In this document: in pieces, positions 8,859 through 17,052 of the stretch
Numbering within the stretch: the stretch's first letter is position 1
Layout of the letters: each line of letters starts with the position of its first letter
Source of the DNA: Rhodococcus oxybenzonivorans
GTDB lineage: Bacteria > Actinomycetota > Actinomycetes > Mycobacteriales > Mycobacteriaceae
Assembly (NCBI RefSeq): GCF_003130705.1
Contig: NZ_CP021354.1
Coordinates: forward strand, 1,798,001-1,862,000
Direction: 5' to 3'
DNA length: 64,000 bases
Made by a program: the position numbers and the translations under genes
Notes under the pieces: generated by a model
What the model saw: the letters and a program-made list of their open reading frames with translations, nothing else
The model's database searches: none
Told to the model about the DNA's origin: nothing

Positions 8859-11800
8859 TCACCATGTGTCGAGATGCCACCGAACCCGTTCAACGGGTTT
8901 GCTGTTGGCGCGGTCGAAGGTCTGCACGATCCACGCTCTGGTGTCGGCCGGATCGATGACATCGTCGATCTCGAAGACCGATGCTGCGTTCGTGGCACGG
9001 CCCTGGGCCTCGTAGTCGGCCAATAGAGACTGAAAGGTCTGCTCGCGTTCGTTCGGGTCGTCGATAGCGTCGAGTTCTCGGCGGAACCCGAGCCGCACTG
9101 CCCCTTCGGGCCCCATAGCGCCGAGATCTCCAGTCGGCCAAGCGAGCATTGCGTCCGGAACTCGAAAGCTTCCGCCGGCCATGGCCTGCCCTCCGAGTCC
9201 GTAAGACTTGCGGATTACGATCGCGCACAACGGAACAGCGAGATTTGGGCCGGTAACAAGCAGTCGGCTGACATGCCGCACCATAGCCGTCTCTTCTGCT
9301 TCGGGGCCTACCATGAATCCGGGGGTGTCGCAGAGGGACACAATCGGCAGTTCATAGGTATCGCAGAGCCGAAGGAAGCGCGCCATCTTGTCGGCCCCGT
9401 CGCTGTCGATCGCGCCGCCGCGGTGACGTCCGTCGTTCGCGACGATGCCCATCGGTCGACCCTCCACCCGAGCCAGGCACGTGACTATTCCTCGACCGAA
9501 TTGCTCTCGAAGCTCGAGTACCGACTCCTCATCGGTCAGGGTGTGGATGAGCGCACGAATATCGAACACCCGAGATCGTCGCTCGGGTACGGCGTTGCGC
9601 AATCGACGTTGATCGGCGCAGGACCACTGACGGGCAGAGCCCTGGAAGTAGCCGAGGTACTTCTTGGTGGCGGCTACGGCCGCAGCCTCGTCATCGACGA
9701 GAATGTCGACGACTCCATTGGCCGCCTGGACCGGGGCGGGCCCGATAGCCTCCGGCGCGAACGTCCCCAGCCCACCTCCCTCGATCATGGCCGGTCCGCC
9801 CATCCCGATGTTCGCGTCGCCGGTTGCGATGACGACGTCACAGGCACCGAGCAGTGCCGCGTTGCCTGCGAAGCAACGGCCAGCCGCAATGCCTACCGTC
9901 GGAACGTGTCCGTTGAGCCGACCCAGCGCGACGAACGTTCCCAGGTCCATCCCGGTTGCCTTGGCCTGGTTGTCGGTGTCCCCGGGACGGCCGCCGCCCC
10001 CTTCGGCGAAGATGATCACCGGTGTTCCCCGTCGCCGGGCGAGTTCGAACATCCGCTCGGCCTTCTTGTGGTTCTGCAGTCCCTGGGTTCCCGCCAGCAC
10101 GGTGTAGTCGTACGCGAGGGCGGCGACCTGGGTGTTCTGCGCGTCGGACTCGGCTGCGCTCACCCTGCCGAATCCGGCGACGAGGCCGTCGGCAGGTGTA
10201 TTGGCTTCGAGGTCGTCCAGCGTCCGCCGTCGACGTTGCGCCGCGATGACAAGCGGGCCATATTCACGAAAGGAGTGCGGGTCGAAAAGGTCTGCGAGGT
10301 TCTCGCGGGCGGTCCGTTTCCCGGCCAGGTGCCTTCGTGCGCTGGCTTCTGGACGGGCGGCGTCCAGACCGGCCTCGTGGCGATCTCTGATTTCGGCGAT
10401 ATCGGAACGGATGTCGTCCAGATCGGGCAGCCCACAAGTGGCGGTTGTGGCGGGCGCAGGCTGGCCGTCGATGGCGACCGCCGCGAGCGTTGCGACCTGG
10501 GCTCCCTCGGCGACAAAGTCACCGACCTGCACAGTCACCTTCTCCAGTCGTCCGGCGGCCGGGGCGATTATCTCATGCTCCATTTTCATGGCCTCGAGAA
10601 TTGCTACCGGTTCCCCCTGCTCAACCCACTGCCCGGTTTCGCCGGCGATCGAAACCACCGTTCCGGCCGACGGTGCGAATAGGTCGGTGGCCTGTGTGTC
10701 TTCTGCAGACACCGGTACGCGCGATGATCCGAGCAGGTAATCGTCGACGAAGCTCGTCGTCATCGCACCACGCGGAATCGCAGGGTCGGCCAGCACCGAC
10801 CGCAGCAGCGCCAGGTTGGTGGGCACCCCCTCGATGACGCTACGACGCAGCTGGGCCTCGAGGTGAACCAGAACCTGCGCCAAGGTCGCGCCCAGCCGGT
10901 GAACGATGATCTTGGCCAGGAGCGGATCGTAGGCATTGGTTGCCTGCATACCTGCGTAGCCGTGGCTTTCCACCCGTATACCGGATCCGGCCGGAAGGTC
11001 GAACCGCGTGATCTTCTGTGTGGGGGAGACCGCGGGCTCGAGGGTGACTCGCGCTTCGACAGCGATTCCGCGCGGGTTTCCGATGGCCTCCTGGGAAAGA
11101 CCCTGGTCCGTCAGCGACACCCCCTCCGCTATGGCAATCTGGGCTGCGACCAGGTCGACGCCCGTGATTTCTTCGGTGACACCGTGCTCGACCTGCAGCC
11201 GTGGATTTCCTTCGATGAAGTAGTAGAGGTCGGGAGAGTCGGCATCGACAAGGAATTCGAATGTGCAGACACCTCGGAAGTGTGTGGCCCGCGCGAGATC
11301 GAGTGCGGAGCGCAGAAGAGCCGATCGCGTCGGGTCCGGCAAATGTGAAGCAGGCGCGATCTCAATGAGCTTCTGATGGCGGCGCTGAATCGTACAGTCG
11401 CGGTCCCAGAGGTGTATCGGGTCGCCGGCACCGTCGCCGAGCACCTGAACTTCGATGTGCCACGCCCGCGGAAGATAGCGCTCGACATAGACTTGTGATT
11501 GCCCGAAACCACGCAGCGCCTCGGATCCACAACGAATGAGCGCTTGTCCGATGTCGGCGGAGTTTGTCACGACCCGCATTCCGCGGCCGCCGCCACCAGC
11601 GAGAGCCTTCACCATGACCGGGCCGCCCGAGTGCGCTTCCATGAAGGCCAGCGCTTCCGGAAGACCCGTCGCACCATTTGTCGCAGGAAGGACAGGAACT
11701 CCGATCTCTTCGGCCAGAGCCCTCGTCGCCGACTTGTCACCGAAGAGCCGGAGTGTCTCGGAGTCGGGTCCCACGAATGTAATACCTGCGCGTGCACAGG

Positions 11801-12152
11801 CGTCGGCCAGTTCCGGATTTTCGCTCGCGAATCCGTATCCGGGATGGAGCATGGTGCATCCGGACGTGATGGCTGCGTTGACCATTTGATCGATGTCGAG
11901 GTAGGCAGCCGCGCCGCAACTCGCCAGCGGACGCACCTCGTCGGCCGCACGGACGTGGGTTGCTTCGGACTCGTCGACGCTGTGAACCGCGACGGTGCGA
12001 AGCCCATATCTGCGGGCGGTGCGGATGATCCTCAAAGCGACCTCGCCGCGGTTAGCGATGAGTAAGCCCGGCAATCGCTTTCCCTTCGTTGTCACTGGGT
12101 CGGCGGAAACCGTCCCCTTCTCGAGGATGGTCAGGTTACGGTGGGCGTGCAT
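8859..12152 (-). CDS. Single-chain acyl-CoA carboxylase (biotin carboxylase + BCCP + carboxyltransferase)
   Basis: A 1097-residue fusion. Residues about 27-470 are a biotin carboxylase (LLIANRGEVALRIIR, ATP-grasp glycine loop GGGGRGMR, EGNPRLQVEH). About 490-560 is the biotin carrier with EAMKMEHE, the biotinyl lysine being Lys523. Residues about 580-1097 are the carboxyltransferase pair (TVGIAAGRCFAGNAALLG, GYGLGGQAMAGG-like glycine turns). This order matches the single-chain long-chain acyl-CoA carboxylases known from mycobacteria. It should carboxylate an acyl-CoA or a branched enoyl-CoA. The start ATG lies 22 bases inside the upstream flavin reductase gene, which implies one transcript. 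In this island it may remove a methyl branch that blocks beta-oxidation, as geranyl-CoA carboxylase does, but no HMG-CoA-lyase-type partner is seen here. Confidence 0.9.
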   Translation of the reverse strand: MHAHRNLTILEKGTVSADPVTTKGKRLPGLLIANRGEVALRIIRTARRYGLRTVAVHSVDESEATHVRAADEVRPLASCGAAAYLDIDQMVNAAITSGCTMLHPGYGFASENPELADACARAGITFVGPDSETLRLFGDKSATRALAEEIGVPVLPATNGATGLPEALAFMEAHSGGPVMVKALAGGGGRGMRVVTNSADIGQALIRCGSEALRGFGQSQVYVERYLPRAWHIEVQVLGDGAGDPIHLWDRDCTIQRRHQKLIEIAPASHLPDPTRSALLRSALDLARATHFRGVCTFEFLVDADSPDLYYFIEGNPRLQVEHGVTEEITGVDLVAAQIAIAEGVSLTDQGLSQEAIGNPRGIAVEARVTLEPAVSPTQKITRFDLPAGSGIRVESHGYAGMQATNAYDPLLAKIIVHRLGATLAQVLVHLEAQLRRSVIEGVPTNLALLRSVLADPAIPRGAMTTSFVDDYLLGSSRVPVSAEDTQATDLFAPSAGTVVSIAGETGQWVEQGEPVAILEAMKMEHEIIAPAAGRLEKVTVQVGDFVAEGAQVATLAAVAIDGQPAPATTATCGLPDLDDIRSDIAEIRDRHEAGLDAARPEASARRHLAGKRTARENLADLFDPHSFREYGPLVIAAQRRRRTLDDLEANTPADGLVAGFGRVSAAESDAQNTQVAALAYDYTVLAGTQGLQNHKKAERMFELARRRGTPVIIFAEGGGGRPGDTDNQAKATGMDLGTFVALGRLNGHVPTVGIAAGRCFAGNAALLGACDVVIATGDANIGMGGPAMIEGGGLGTFAPEAIGPAPVQAANGVVDILVDDEAAAVAATKKYLGYFQGSARQWSCADQRRLRNAVPERRSRVFDIRALIHTLTDEESVLELREQFGRGIVTCLARVEGRPMGIVANDGRHRGGAIDSDGADKMARFLRLCDTYELPIVSLCDTPGFMVGPEAEETAMVRHVSRLLVTGPNLAVPLCAIVIRKSYGLGGQAMAGGSFRVPDAMLAWPTGDLGAMGPEGAVRLGFRRELDAIDDPNEREQTFQSLLADYEAQGRATNAASVFEIDDVIDPADTRAWIVQTFDRANSKPVERVRWHLDTW

Positions 12153-13324
12153 CCGCCCAGCCTCGCGGTGACCCTCTCGGCCGCCGTCATCAATCGATTC
12201 CGATACTGTTCGACCGTCGCCCCGGACAGTTGGCGGGGGAGCTGGTAGAGGCTCAAGAGGAGCGCCGGTTGGGAATCTTCACCGAATACGGGCGCGCTGA
12301 TGATTCGGACGTCATAGGTGGCAGCGGGTTCGATTTCGGCTGGCTCGTATCCCTCCAGACTGAGGGCACGGGCGGCCTCGGTGACATCAGATGCCAGATC
12401 GCCCGTGGCACCGGTAAGCGGCAGACGCGCAACGGCCCCTTCGAACCGCACTTGTGCGTCGCTGCGAAGCACAAGTGACCAGCCGCGGTCGCGGACACGG
12501 GATATCGCCTGCTCGAGCAGGGCACGATCGAGAGCCCCGCCGCCGCGTCCGATCCACTTGTCTCGTTCGCGTCCCTCGGACCATGCCATCAGTGGGAGGG
12601 CGAGTGGGGGCACAAAGGGCATTCGCTGCCCGAGTCGGGTGTGTGGTGACGTCGGTAGAGTGCTTGCCATGCTGCTGCCGACCAGGACCAGCTGATCCCG
12701 AATCGCGACCGAGGCGCAGCATTCGACTCCTAGCTCGCGGGCGACCGCGTCCATTTCCGAACGTGCCTGATCGACGATGCTGAGGGGGCGCAGCAGGTCA
12801 GCCTCACCGGGTGCGGTGAGGGAGGTCGACGAGAAACAGCCGTAACCACCTTGGAAGAAGATGAGCGGTGAGGCGGCATCATCGACCTCGAGCGAGGTAA
12901 CCCGACCGATCACCAGGAAATGGTCACCGGCGTCGTGGATTGTTTCGATTGTGCAGTCGATCCAGGCGATGCACTCGTGAATTCGAGGATTGTTGCGATT
13001 GGTCGGCGTCCAGGAGATCGACGCAAACTTGTCTGATCCCTTCATTGCCAGACTTCGGCAGACGTCCTGTTGGCCGGCGCCGAGCACGTTGACGCAGAAG
13101 CGACCGGATTCCCGGATCTTCGGGAAGGTGCTGGAACTTTTGTCGGGGAGGAACGCGACCAGCGCGGGATCCAGCGATACCGATGTGAAGGAGCCGACGG
13201 CCATGCCGACCGGCCCTCCCGCGGAATCAGTGGAGGTGATCGCCACGACGCCGGTCGGGAAGTGGCCGAGCACAGTCCGGAAATGTCCCGGGTCGATCAC
13301 TGTGCTGGTGTCGGTGAGTGTCAT
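12131..13324 (-). CDS. Flavin reductase fused to an IclR-type effector domain
   Basis: A 397-residue two-domain protein. Residues 1 to about 165 are an FMN-binding split-barrel flavin:NAD(P)H reductase of the HpaC/NtaB type (FRTVLGHFPTGVVAITS, VGSFTSVSLDPALV, RFCVNVL, GDHFLVIGRV). Residues about 180-397 look like the ligand-binding half of IclR regulators (AVARELGVECCASVAIRDQL ... RVRDRGWSL ... LSGATVEQYRNRLMTAAERV) without any helix-turn-helix. The reductase would supply reduced flavin to a two-component monooxygenase, and the sensor half may adjust activity to a substrate. A comparable design is known in the reductase of p-hydroxyphenylacetate hydroxylase from Acinetobacter, which carries a MarR-like regulatory domain. 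No cognate flavin-dependent oxygenase is found in the window. Confidence 0.8.
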   Translation of the reverse strand: MTLTDTSTVIDPGHFRTVLGHFPTGVVAITSTDSAGGPVGMAVGSFTSVSLDPALVAFLPDKSSSTFPKIRESGRFCVNVLGAGQQDVCRSLAMKGSDKFASISWTPTNRNNPRIHECIAWIDCTIETIHDAGDHFLVIGRVTSLEVDDAASPLIFFQGGYGCFSSTSLTAPGEADLLRPLSIVDQARSEMDAVARELGVECCASVAIRDQLVLVGSSMASTLPTSPHTRLGQRMPFVPPLALPLMAWSEGRERDKWIGRGGGALDRALLEQAISRVRDRGWSLVLRSDAQVRFEGAVARLPLTGATGDLASDVTEAARALSLEGYEPAEIEPAATYDVRIISAPVFGEDSQPALLLSLYQLPRQLSGATVEQYRNRLMTAAERVTARLGGCTPTVT

Positions 13325-13554
13325 CGGGTTGTCCTTCTCGGCTCAGGACCCAAAGGCCTGATCGGTGTGTGTGCTTGCGTTGAGTCTGGTTTCCGAGTAT
13401 GGGTCGGCCGCTGTGCTGCCATGCCGTCCTCGAGATCCGAGCGCCTTCCGATCACCCCGGTCTGTTCGAGGTGGAACTGCACCAAGTCTCCGTCTCGGTC
13501 GGGCATGTGACGTGCGTCGCTCTAAGGACGATCGTCGCATCGACCTTCACGCCG

Positions 13555-13574
13555 TGTCAACTGTTATGTTGACA
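13555..13574. promoter_or_regulatory. Palindromic operator TGTCAAC-N6-GTTGACA
   Basis: A perfect seven-base inverted repeat with six-base spacer, followed by CATGTTGATG at 13588. It lies in the 508-base spacer 13325-13832 between the divergent flavin-reductase and SnoaL/hydratase operons. No gene is visible in that spacer. The half-site GTTGACA also closes the 16-base block at 2155-2170 and at 19612-19627, which links this promoter to the proposed regulon. Confidence 0.6.
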
Positions 13575-13832
13575 AACGTCTACAATCATGTTGATGCCAG
13601 ATGGAGCGTGTGCGTGACGCCAGAAGCCTCGTGAAGTGCTCAGATAATGATCCTGGGACACGGGATGGGCGAAGAATAGGGAGCAAGTGCGTCTACACAA
13701 GCGTTGAAAATCGGTGTAGCTTGTTGGTAGTTTCTCGTCCAGAGGCGCCTCAGCGCAGCTTCACCGCCAGTACACGCCTGGCACCGAGGAATCCGCACTC
13801 AGCACATCGCCCCATCACATCGGAGGAAGATC

Positions 13833-14318
13833 ATGACTACCAGTGCACTGTCGAGTCGAGAACTGACCGAACTCGTCGAGGCCCAGAAAGTCGAACGAGT
13901 GTTGTACGACTACGCGTACTACCTCGACATGAACCAGCCCGACGATCTCGCGGCCCTGTTCACGTCGGACTGCTACGTCGCGTATGGACCCGACTTCGGC
14001 GCCGAGGGACGCGACGCCTATCGAAAGACCCTCGACGGAATCGGCACCTTCTTCACCGCCACTAGTCATCATGTCTCCAACGTCGTTGTCGACTTCGACG
14101 AGGAAATGCGCAGTGCGACCGTCCGTTCGGTGCTGTATGCGTGGCATCAGTACACCAAGGAAGGCAAGCCGGACGGCCACTTCTTCGGCCAGTACCACGA
14201 TGTTCTGGTGCGCGACGACGAGCACGGCTGGCGTTTCACCCGCCGTGAACTGCGCGCGGCAGGCGTCGTCGACTTCCACGTCAAGAAGCAGATCCCGATC
14301 GGACGTGCCTCGGCATGA
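13833..14318 (+). CDS. SnoaL/NTF2-fold protein
   Basis: A 161-residue cytoplasmic protein with the composition and layout of SnoaL-like, NTF2-fold proteins: an N-terminal helix (LVEAQKVERVLYDYAYYLD), DDLAALFTSDCYVAYGP, a central HHVSNVVVDFDEE strand pair and a closing WRFTRRELRA. Members act as isomerases, cyclases, dehydratases or as beta-like subunits. AGGAAGATC precedes the ATG at suitable distance (13823-13831). Its stop overlaps the start of the first hydratase gene (ATGA at 14315), so the two are translationally coupled. A role in isomerising or dehydrating a ring intermediate is inferred from the fold and position. Confidence 0.8.
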   Translation: MTTSALSSRELTELVEAQKVERVLYDYAYYLDMNQPDDLAALFTSDCYVAYGPDFGAEGRDAYRKTLDGIGTFFTATSHHVSNVVVDFDEEMRSATVRSVLYAWHQYTKEGKPDGHFFGQYHDVLVRDDEHGWRFTRRELRAAGVVDFHVKKQIPIGRASA

Positions 14319-15196
14319 CCACGCCGACCACAACCGCCACAGTAGACACCGAGTACCAGCACTTGCGTGTCGAGCACCGCGGGCCGATCAGTTGGATCGT
14401 CCTTGACCGCCCGGACAAAGCGAATGCCCTGTCGAATGCGCTCCTCGACGAGTTCAGCGACGCCCTCGAGCGTCTCGCCACCACCGGCGGTCCCGTCGTC
14501 GGGATCCGCGGCGAAGGAAAGGGCTTCTCCGCCGGCTACGACATCGACCAGGTCGGCGAATATACCACCACCAAGGACCCGGTGTCGGATCGAGAACGGC
14601 TCGCGCGCAACGTCAATCGCTACCTCGCCATCTGGGATCACCCTAAACCGGTGATCGCGGCGGTCCACGGTTACTGCATCGCGGGCGCCACTCAGATGTG
14701 TGTATTCACCGATCTCACGATCGTGGCGCATGATGCGCGCATCGGTGAACCGGCTGTGCCGCTCGGTGGGGGATACATAGCCCCGCTGTGGGCGCCGCTG
14801 GTCGGACCCAAACGGGCGAAGGAACTCGCGTTCATCGCCGGCAACTCGATCGACGGTGACACCGCGGTCGAATGGGGGTGGGCCAACCGAGCCGTTCCGG
14901 CAGACACAGTCGTCGAGACTGTCGAACGCCTCGCCGCCCAAATAGCCCGGGTTCCCTCCGACCTCTTGCGCATCAAGAAACTGTCGGTCAACCGCGCTAT
15001 GGAGGCCATGGGCGTACGCACTGCCGCACAGGGTGGCGCAGAAATGGACGCGCTGTTACATCTATCGCCATCGGTGGCGCAGGTTCGTGCCTTCATTGCC
15101 GAGGTCGGCCTGAAGGCGGCCATTGCCTCGTACCGTGCGCCGGTCGATGCCCCTCTCTCCACTTCGTCAGTACCATCCGGAAAGGCAACCTCATGA
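14315..15196 (+). CDS. Enoyl-CoA hydratase/isomerase (crotonase family) 1
   Basis: A 293-residue crotonase-fold protein. The first oxyanion region reads GEGKGFSAGYDIDQ and the second HGYCIAGATQM. In a typical hydratase the two acid residues would be Glu. In the second position here the segment is EPAVPLGGGYIAPL, so the pattern differs from mitochondrial hydratase and the reaction could be hydration, isomerisation or retro-Claisen cleavage. 6-Oxocamphor hydrolase belongs to the same fold, but this sequence is not evidently that enzyme. The gene overlaps both neighbours by four bases (14315 and 15193), forming a tight three-gene operon with the SnoaL protein and hydratase 2. Confidence 0.85.
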   Translation: MTTPTTTATVDTEYQHLRVEHRGPISWIVLDRPDKANALSNALLDEFSDALERLATTGGPVVGIRGEGKGFSAGYDIDQVGEYTTTKDPVSDRERLARNVNRYLAIWDHPKPVIAAVHGYCIAGATQMCVFTDLTIVAHDARIGEPAVPLGGGYIAPLWAPLVGPKRAKELAFIAGNSIDGDTAVEWGWANRAVPADTVVETVERLAAQIARVPSDLLRIKKLSVNRAMEAMGVRTAAQGGAEMDALLHLSPSVAQVRAFIAEVGLKAAIASYRAPVDAPLSTSSVPSGKATS

Positions 15197-15969
15197 GCAG
15201 CGGAGTCAGGTTTACCCGCGATGGCCACATCGCACGCGTCACACTCGATCGCCCCAAGGCGTTGAACTCGATCAATGCCGAGATGGACCAGTCGTTGTTC
15301 GAGGCGTGGACCGAAATCAACGCCGACCCGGACCTGTGGGTGGCCGTCCTGTCAGCCTCCGGGGAGAAGGCGTTCTGTGCCGGCGCCGACGTGAGCGGCG
15401 GCACGGAAGGCGACGGTCGCAGGATGGCCCTCGGCGGTGGACTCACCGGCGTCGGAGGTCCGTTGTTGAAGCTGCGCAAACCACTCGTTGCCGCCGTCCA
15501 GGGGTACGCCGTCGGTGGCGGATTCGAACTGGCGATGTGCGCGGATGTCATTGTGGCGGCGGACAACGCCCAGTTCGGTATCCCGGAAACGAAGGTCGGA
15601 ATCATCGGCGAGGCAGGCATCATGCACCGCGCGATTCGGCAACTCCCGCATCACATCGCCATGGCGATGATTCTCACCGGGGACCGCATCACTGCCGTCG
15701 ACGCCGAACGGTACGGACTCGTCAACGAAGTCGTCGCACCCGAGCAACTCGGTAAGGCCGCCGACCAGTGGGCCGAGCGTATCGCGGCCGCATCCCCGCT
15801 CGCCGTGCAGGCGGCCAAGGATGCCGTGCTGTCCCGATTGGACTGGCCCCTGGACATCGCGTTGGCGACCCGCTACGAACCCATCGAAGCGTATGCGGCC
15901 AGTGCCGACCGGCTCGAGGGGCGAGCGGCGTTCGCCGAGAAGCGAAAGCCGCAGTGGACCGGCCGGTAG
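15193..15969 (+). CDS. Enoyl-CoA hydratase/isomerase (crotonase family) 2
   Basis: A 258-residue crotonase-family protein with a textbook layout: RVTLDRPKALNSIN, oxyanion segment GEKAFCAGADVSG, then GYAVGGGFELAMCADVIVA, and IPETKVGIIG. The start ATG at 15193 overlaps the stop of hydratase 1 (ATGA). Longer in-frame extension upstream overlaps hydratase 1 and is not credible. It probably performs the hydration step of beta-oxidation on the ring-opened CoA ester. The two crotonases in one operon may serve hydration and C-C cleavage or isomerisation; which does which cannot be told here. Confidence 0.88.
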   Translation: MSSGVRFTRDGHIARVTLDRPKALNSINAEMDQSLFEAWTEINADPDLWVAVLSASGEKAFCAGADVSGGTEGDGRRMALGGGLTGVGGPLLKLRKPLVAAVQGYAVGGGFELAMCADVIVAADNAQFGIPETKVGIIGEAGIMHRAIRQLPHHIAMAMILTGDRITAVDAERYGLVNEVVAPEQLGKAADQWAERIAAASPLAVQAAKDAVLSRLDWPLDIALATRYEPIEAYAASADRLEGRAAFAEKRKPQWTGR

Positions 15970-16070
15970 ACGAGGAACAGTTGTGGACGTGCCGCGGGCC
16001 GCGATGTAGGTCGCGTGCTCACGGCACCCCACCCGCTCGAAAACAGCAAACAGCGAAAGGCTGCACGGAT

Positions 16071-16754
16071 CTAAGCGGGCTTGGCCAGTGCGCCCTGGAA
16101 GAATAGCGCGCAGAACGCATCAATGGTCTGTCTTGCGTCAACCCTGTGCGAGCCAGGCTTGAGCCACCGATGGGTCCAGTTGATCATCCCGAACAACGCT
16201 TTCGCCATCAGCGCAGTGGGAACATCTTCACGAAAGGTTCCCTCTGCCACCCCCTGCTCGAGGACGCCGGCGACGATTGCCTCGAAACGCTTCGTCTTAA
16301 GGAGCATGTCCTTGGCCCATGGAGTCGACTGGAACTCGAGCTTCGCCATGTCCTCCTGGATATACAGGTAGATATAGGGATAGTTGTTCTCGTACGAGAG
16401 CATCAGTAATTCGACGAGTCGACGGAGCTTCTCAGGGGCGTCGGCGTCGATCTCCGCGATCTCTGTTCCAGCAGAAACGTTATCGTCGAGAACGCCGATC
16501 ACAACGTCCTGAAACAGGGCCTGGAACAATTCCTTCTTACTGGCGAAGTAGTAGTAGATCGAGGCCCGATCGGTTCCGAAACGCTCCGCAATGTCGTTCA
16601 ACGTGGCGGCGTCGTAACCCTTTTCCTGGAACACATCAGCCGCCGTTTGGAGGAGTTCACGGCGTTTCGCCTGATAGCTGGGGCTACTGTCATTCTGCGC
16701 GCTACGGCGGCGCCGGCTCATTCCGCTGCTTCTCGTCACTGGTGTTCTGGCCAC
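16071..16754 (-). CDS. TetR-family regulator, candidate controller of the island
   Basis: A 227-residue TetR protein. The HTH occupies about residues 30-75 (RRELLQTAADVFQEKGYDAA, LNDIAERFGTDRASIYYYFA, SKKEL). The C-terminal part is the ligand/dimer domain and is rich in aromatic residues (YENNYPYIYLYIQEDMAKLE). It is convergent with hydratase 2 and divergent from the CMD operon. The region just upstream of its start carries two exact copies of TCAACGTTGA 22 bases apart. This arrangement, plus recurrence of the word in four other spacers, makes it the best candidate for the repressor of the whole island, probably released by an acyl-CoA or ketone. Confidence 0.88.
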   Translation of the reverse strand: MARTPVTRSSGMSRRRRSAQNDSSPSYQAKRRELLQTAADVFQEKGYDAATLNDIAERFGTDRASIYYYFASKKELFQALFQDVVIGVLDDNVSAGTEIAEIDADAPEKLRRLVELLMLSYENNYPYIYLYIQEDMAKLEFQSTPWAKDMLLKTKRFEAIVAGVLEQGVAEGTFREDVPTALMAKALFGMINWTHRWLKPGSHRVDARQTIDAFCALFFQGALAKPA

Positions 16755-16790
16755 GTAGGGGATGCTACGCGGCGGAAGACGGGAAATCCA

Positions 16791-16822
16791 TCAACGTTGA
16801 TGTAAATCTACTTCAACGTTGA
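16791..16822. promoter_or_regulatory. Two TCAACGTTGA palindromes 22 bp apart (TetR operator)
   Basis: Perfect 10-base palindromes at 16791-16800 and 16813-16822. Their 22-base spacing puts both on the same face of the helix. They sit 37 bases upstream of the TetR start and about 90-120 bases before the divergent short ORF and CMD gene. This suits autoregulation plus control of the divergent transcript. Confidence 0.7.
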
Positions 16823-16908
16823 TTGACACGGTGTTCGTGATCGCATAGCGTCGGAAGGCGGAAAACACGAGTTCTGCGGCCTCACCCGAGAAGCCGCTGT
16901 ACCGACTC

Positions 16909-17052
16909 ATGAGCGAGGCCGACATGACGAATACCGATCCCGGGGAGCGGATCACGTCCGTCGGTGGTTCCGTGGTGTGCGGTACTCGCCATAGTCCCGA
17001 TGAAGCCGCCGTTATCGTCCGATTGCTGCACACGGAAGCTGTCCCGCGGTGA
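16909..17052 (+). CDS. Small hypothetical protein coupled to the CMD gene
   Basis: A 47-codon frame from ATG 16909 to TGA 17050-17052, with another possible ATG at 16924. Its stop overlaps the GTG start of the CMD gene (GTGA), the same coupling used by real genes of this island. The peptide has no signal sequence, one Cys and a C-terminal helix-prone stretch (SPDEAAVIVRLLHTE). I do not recognise it. It could be a true small protein or a translated leader that couples ribosomes into the CMD gene. Confidence 0.4.
   Translation: MSEADMTNTDPGERITSVGGSVVCGTRHSPDEAAVIVRLLHTEAVPR

Noticed and set aside
9273..10682. Long plus-strand open frame opposite the carboxylase
   Set aside because: It mirrors third-position G/C of the carboxylase gene, whose domains and motifs are unmistakable on the minus strand; the plus frame has no known motif.
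14315..15196. 6-Oxocamphor hydrolase
   Set aside because: Attractive in a camphor-like island, but the recalled Rhodococcus OCH sequence blocks are not seen; a general crotonase call is safer.
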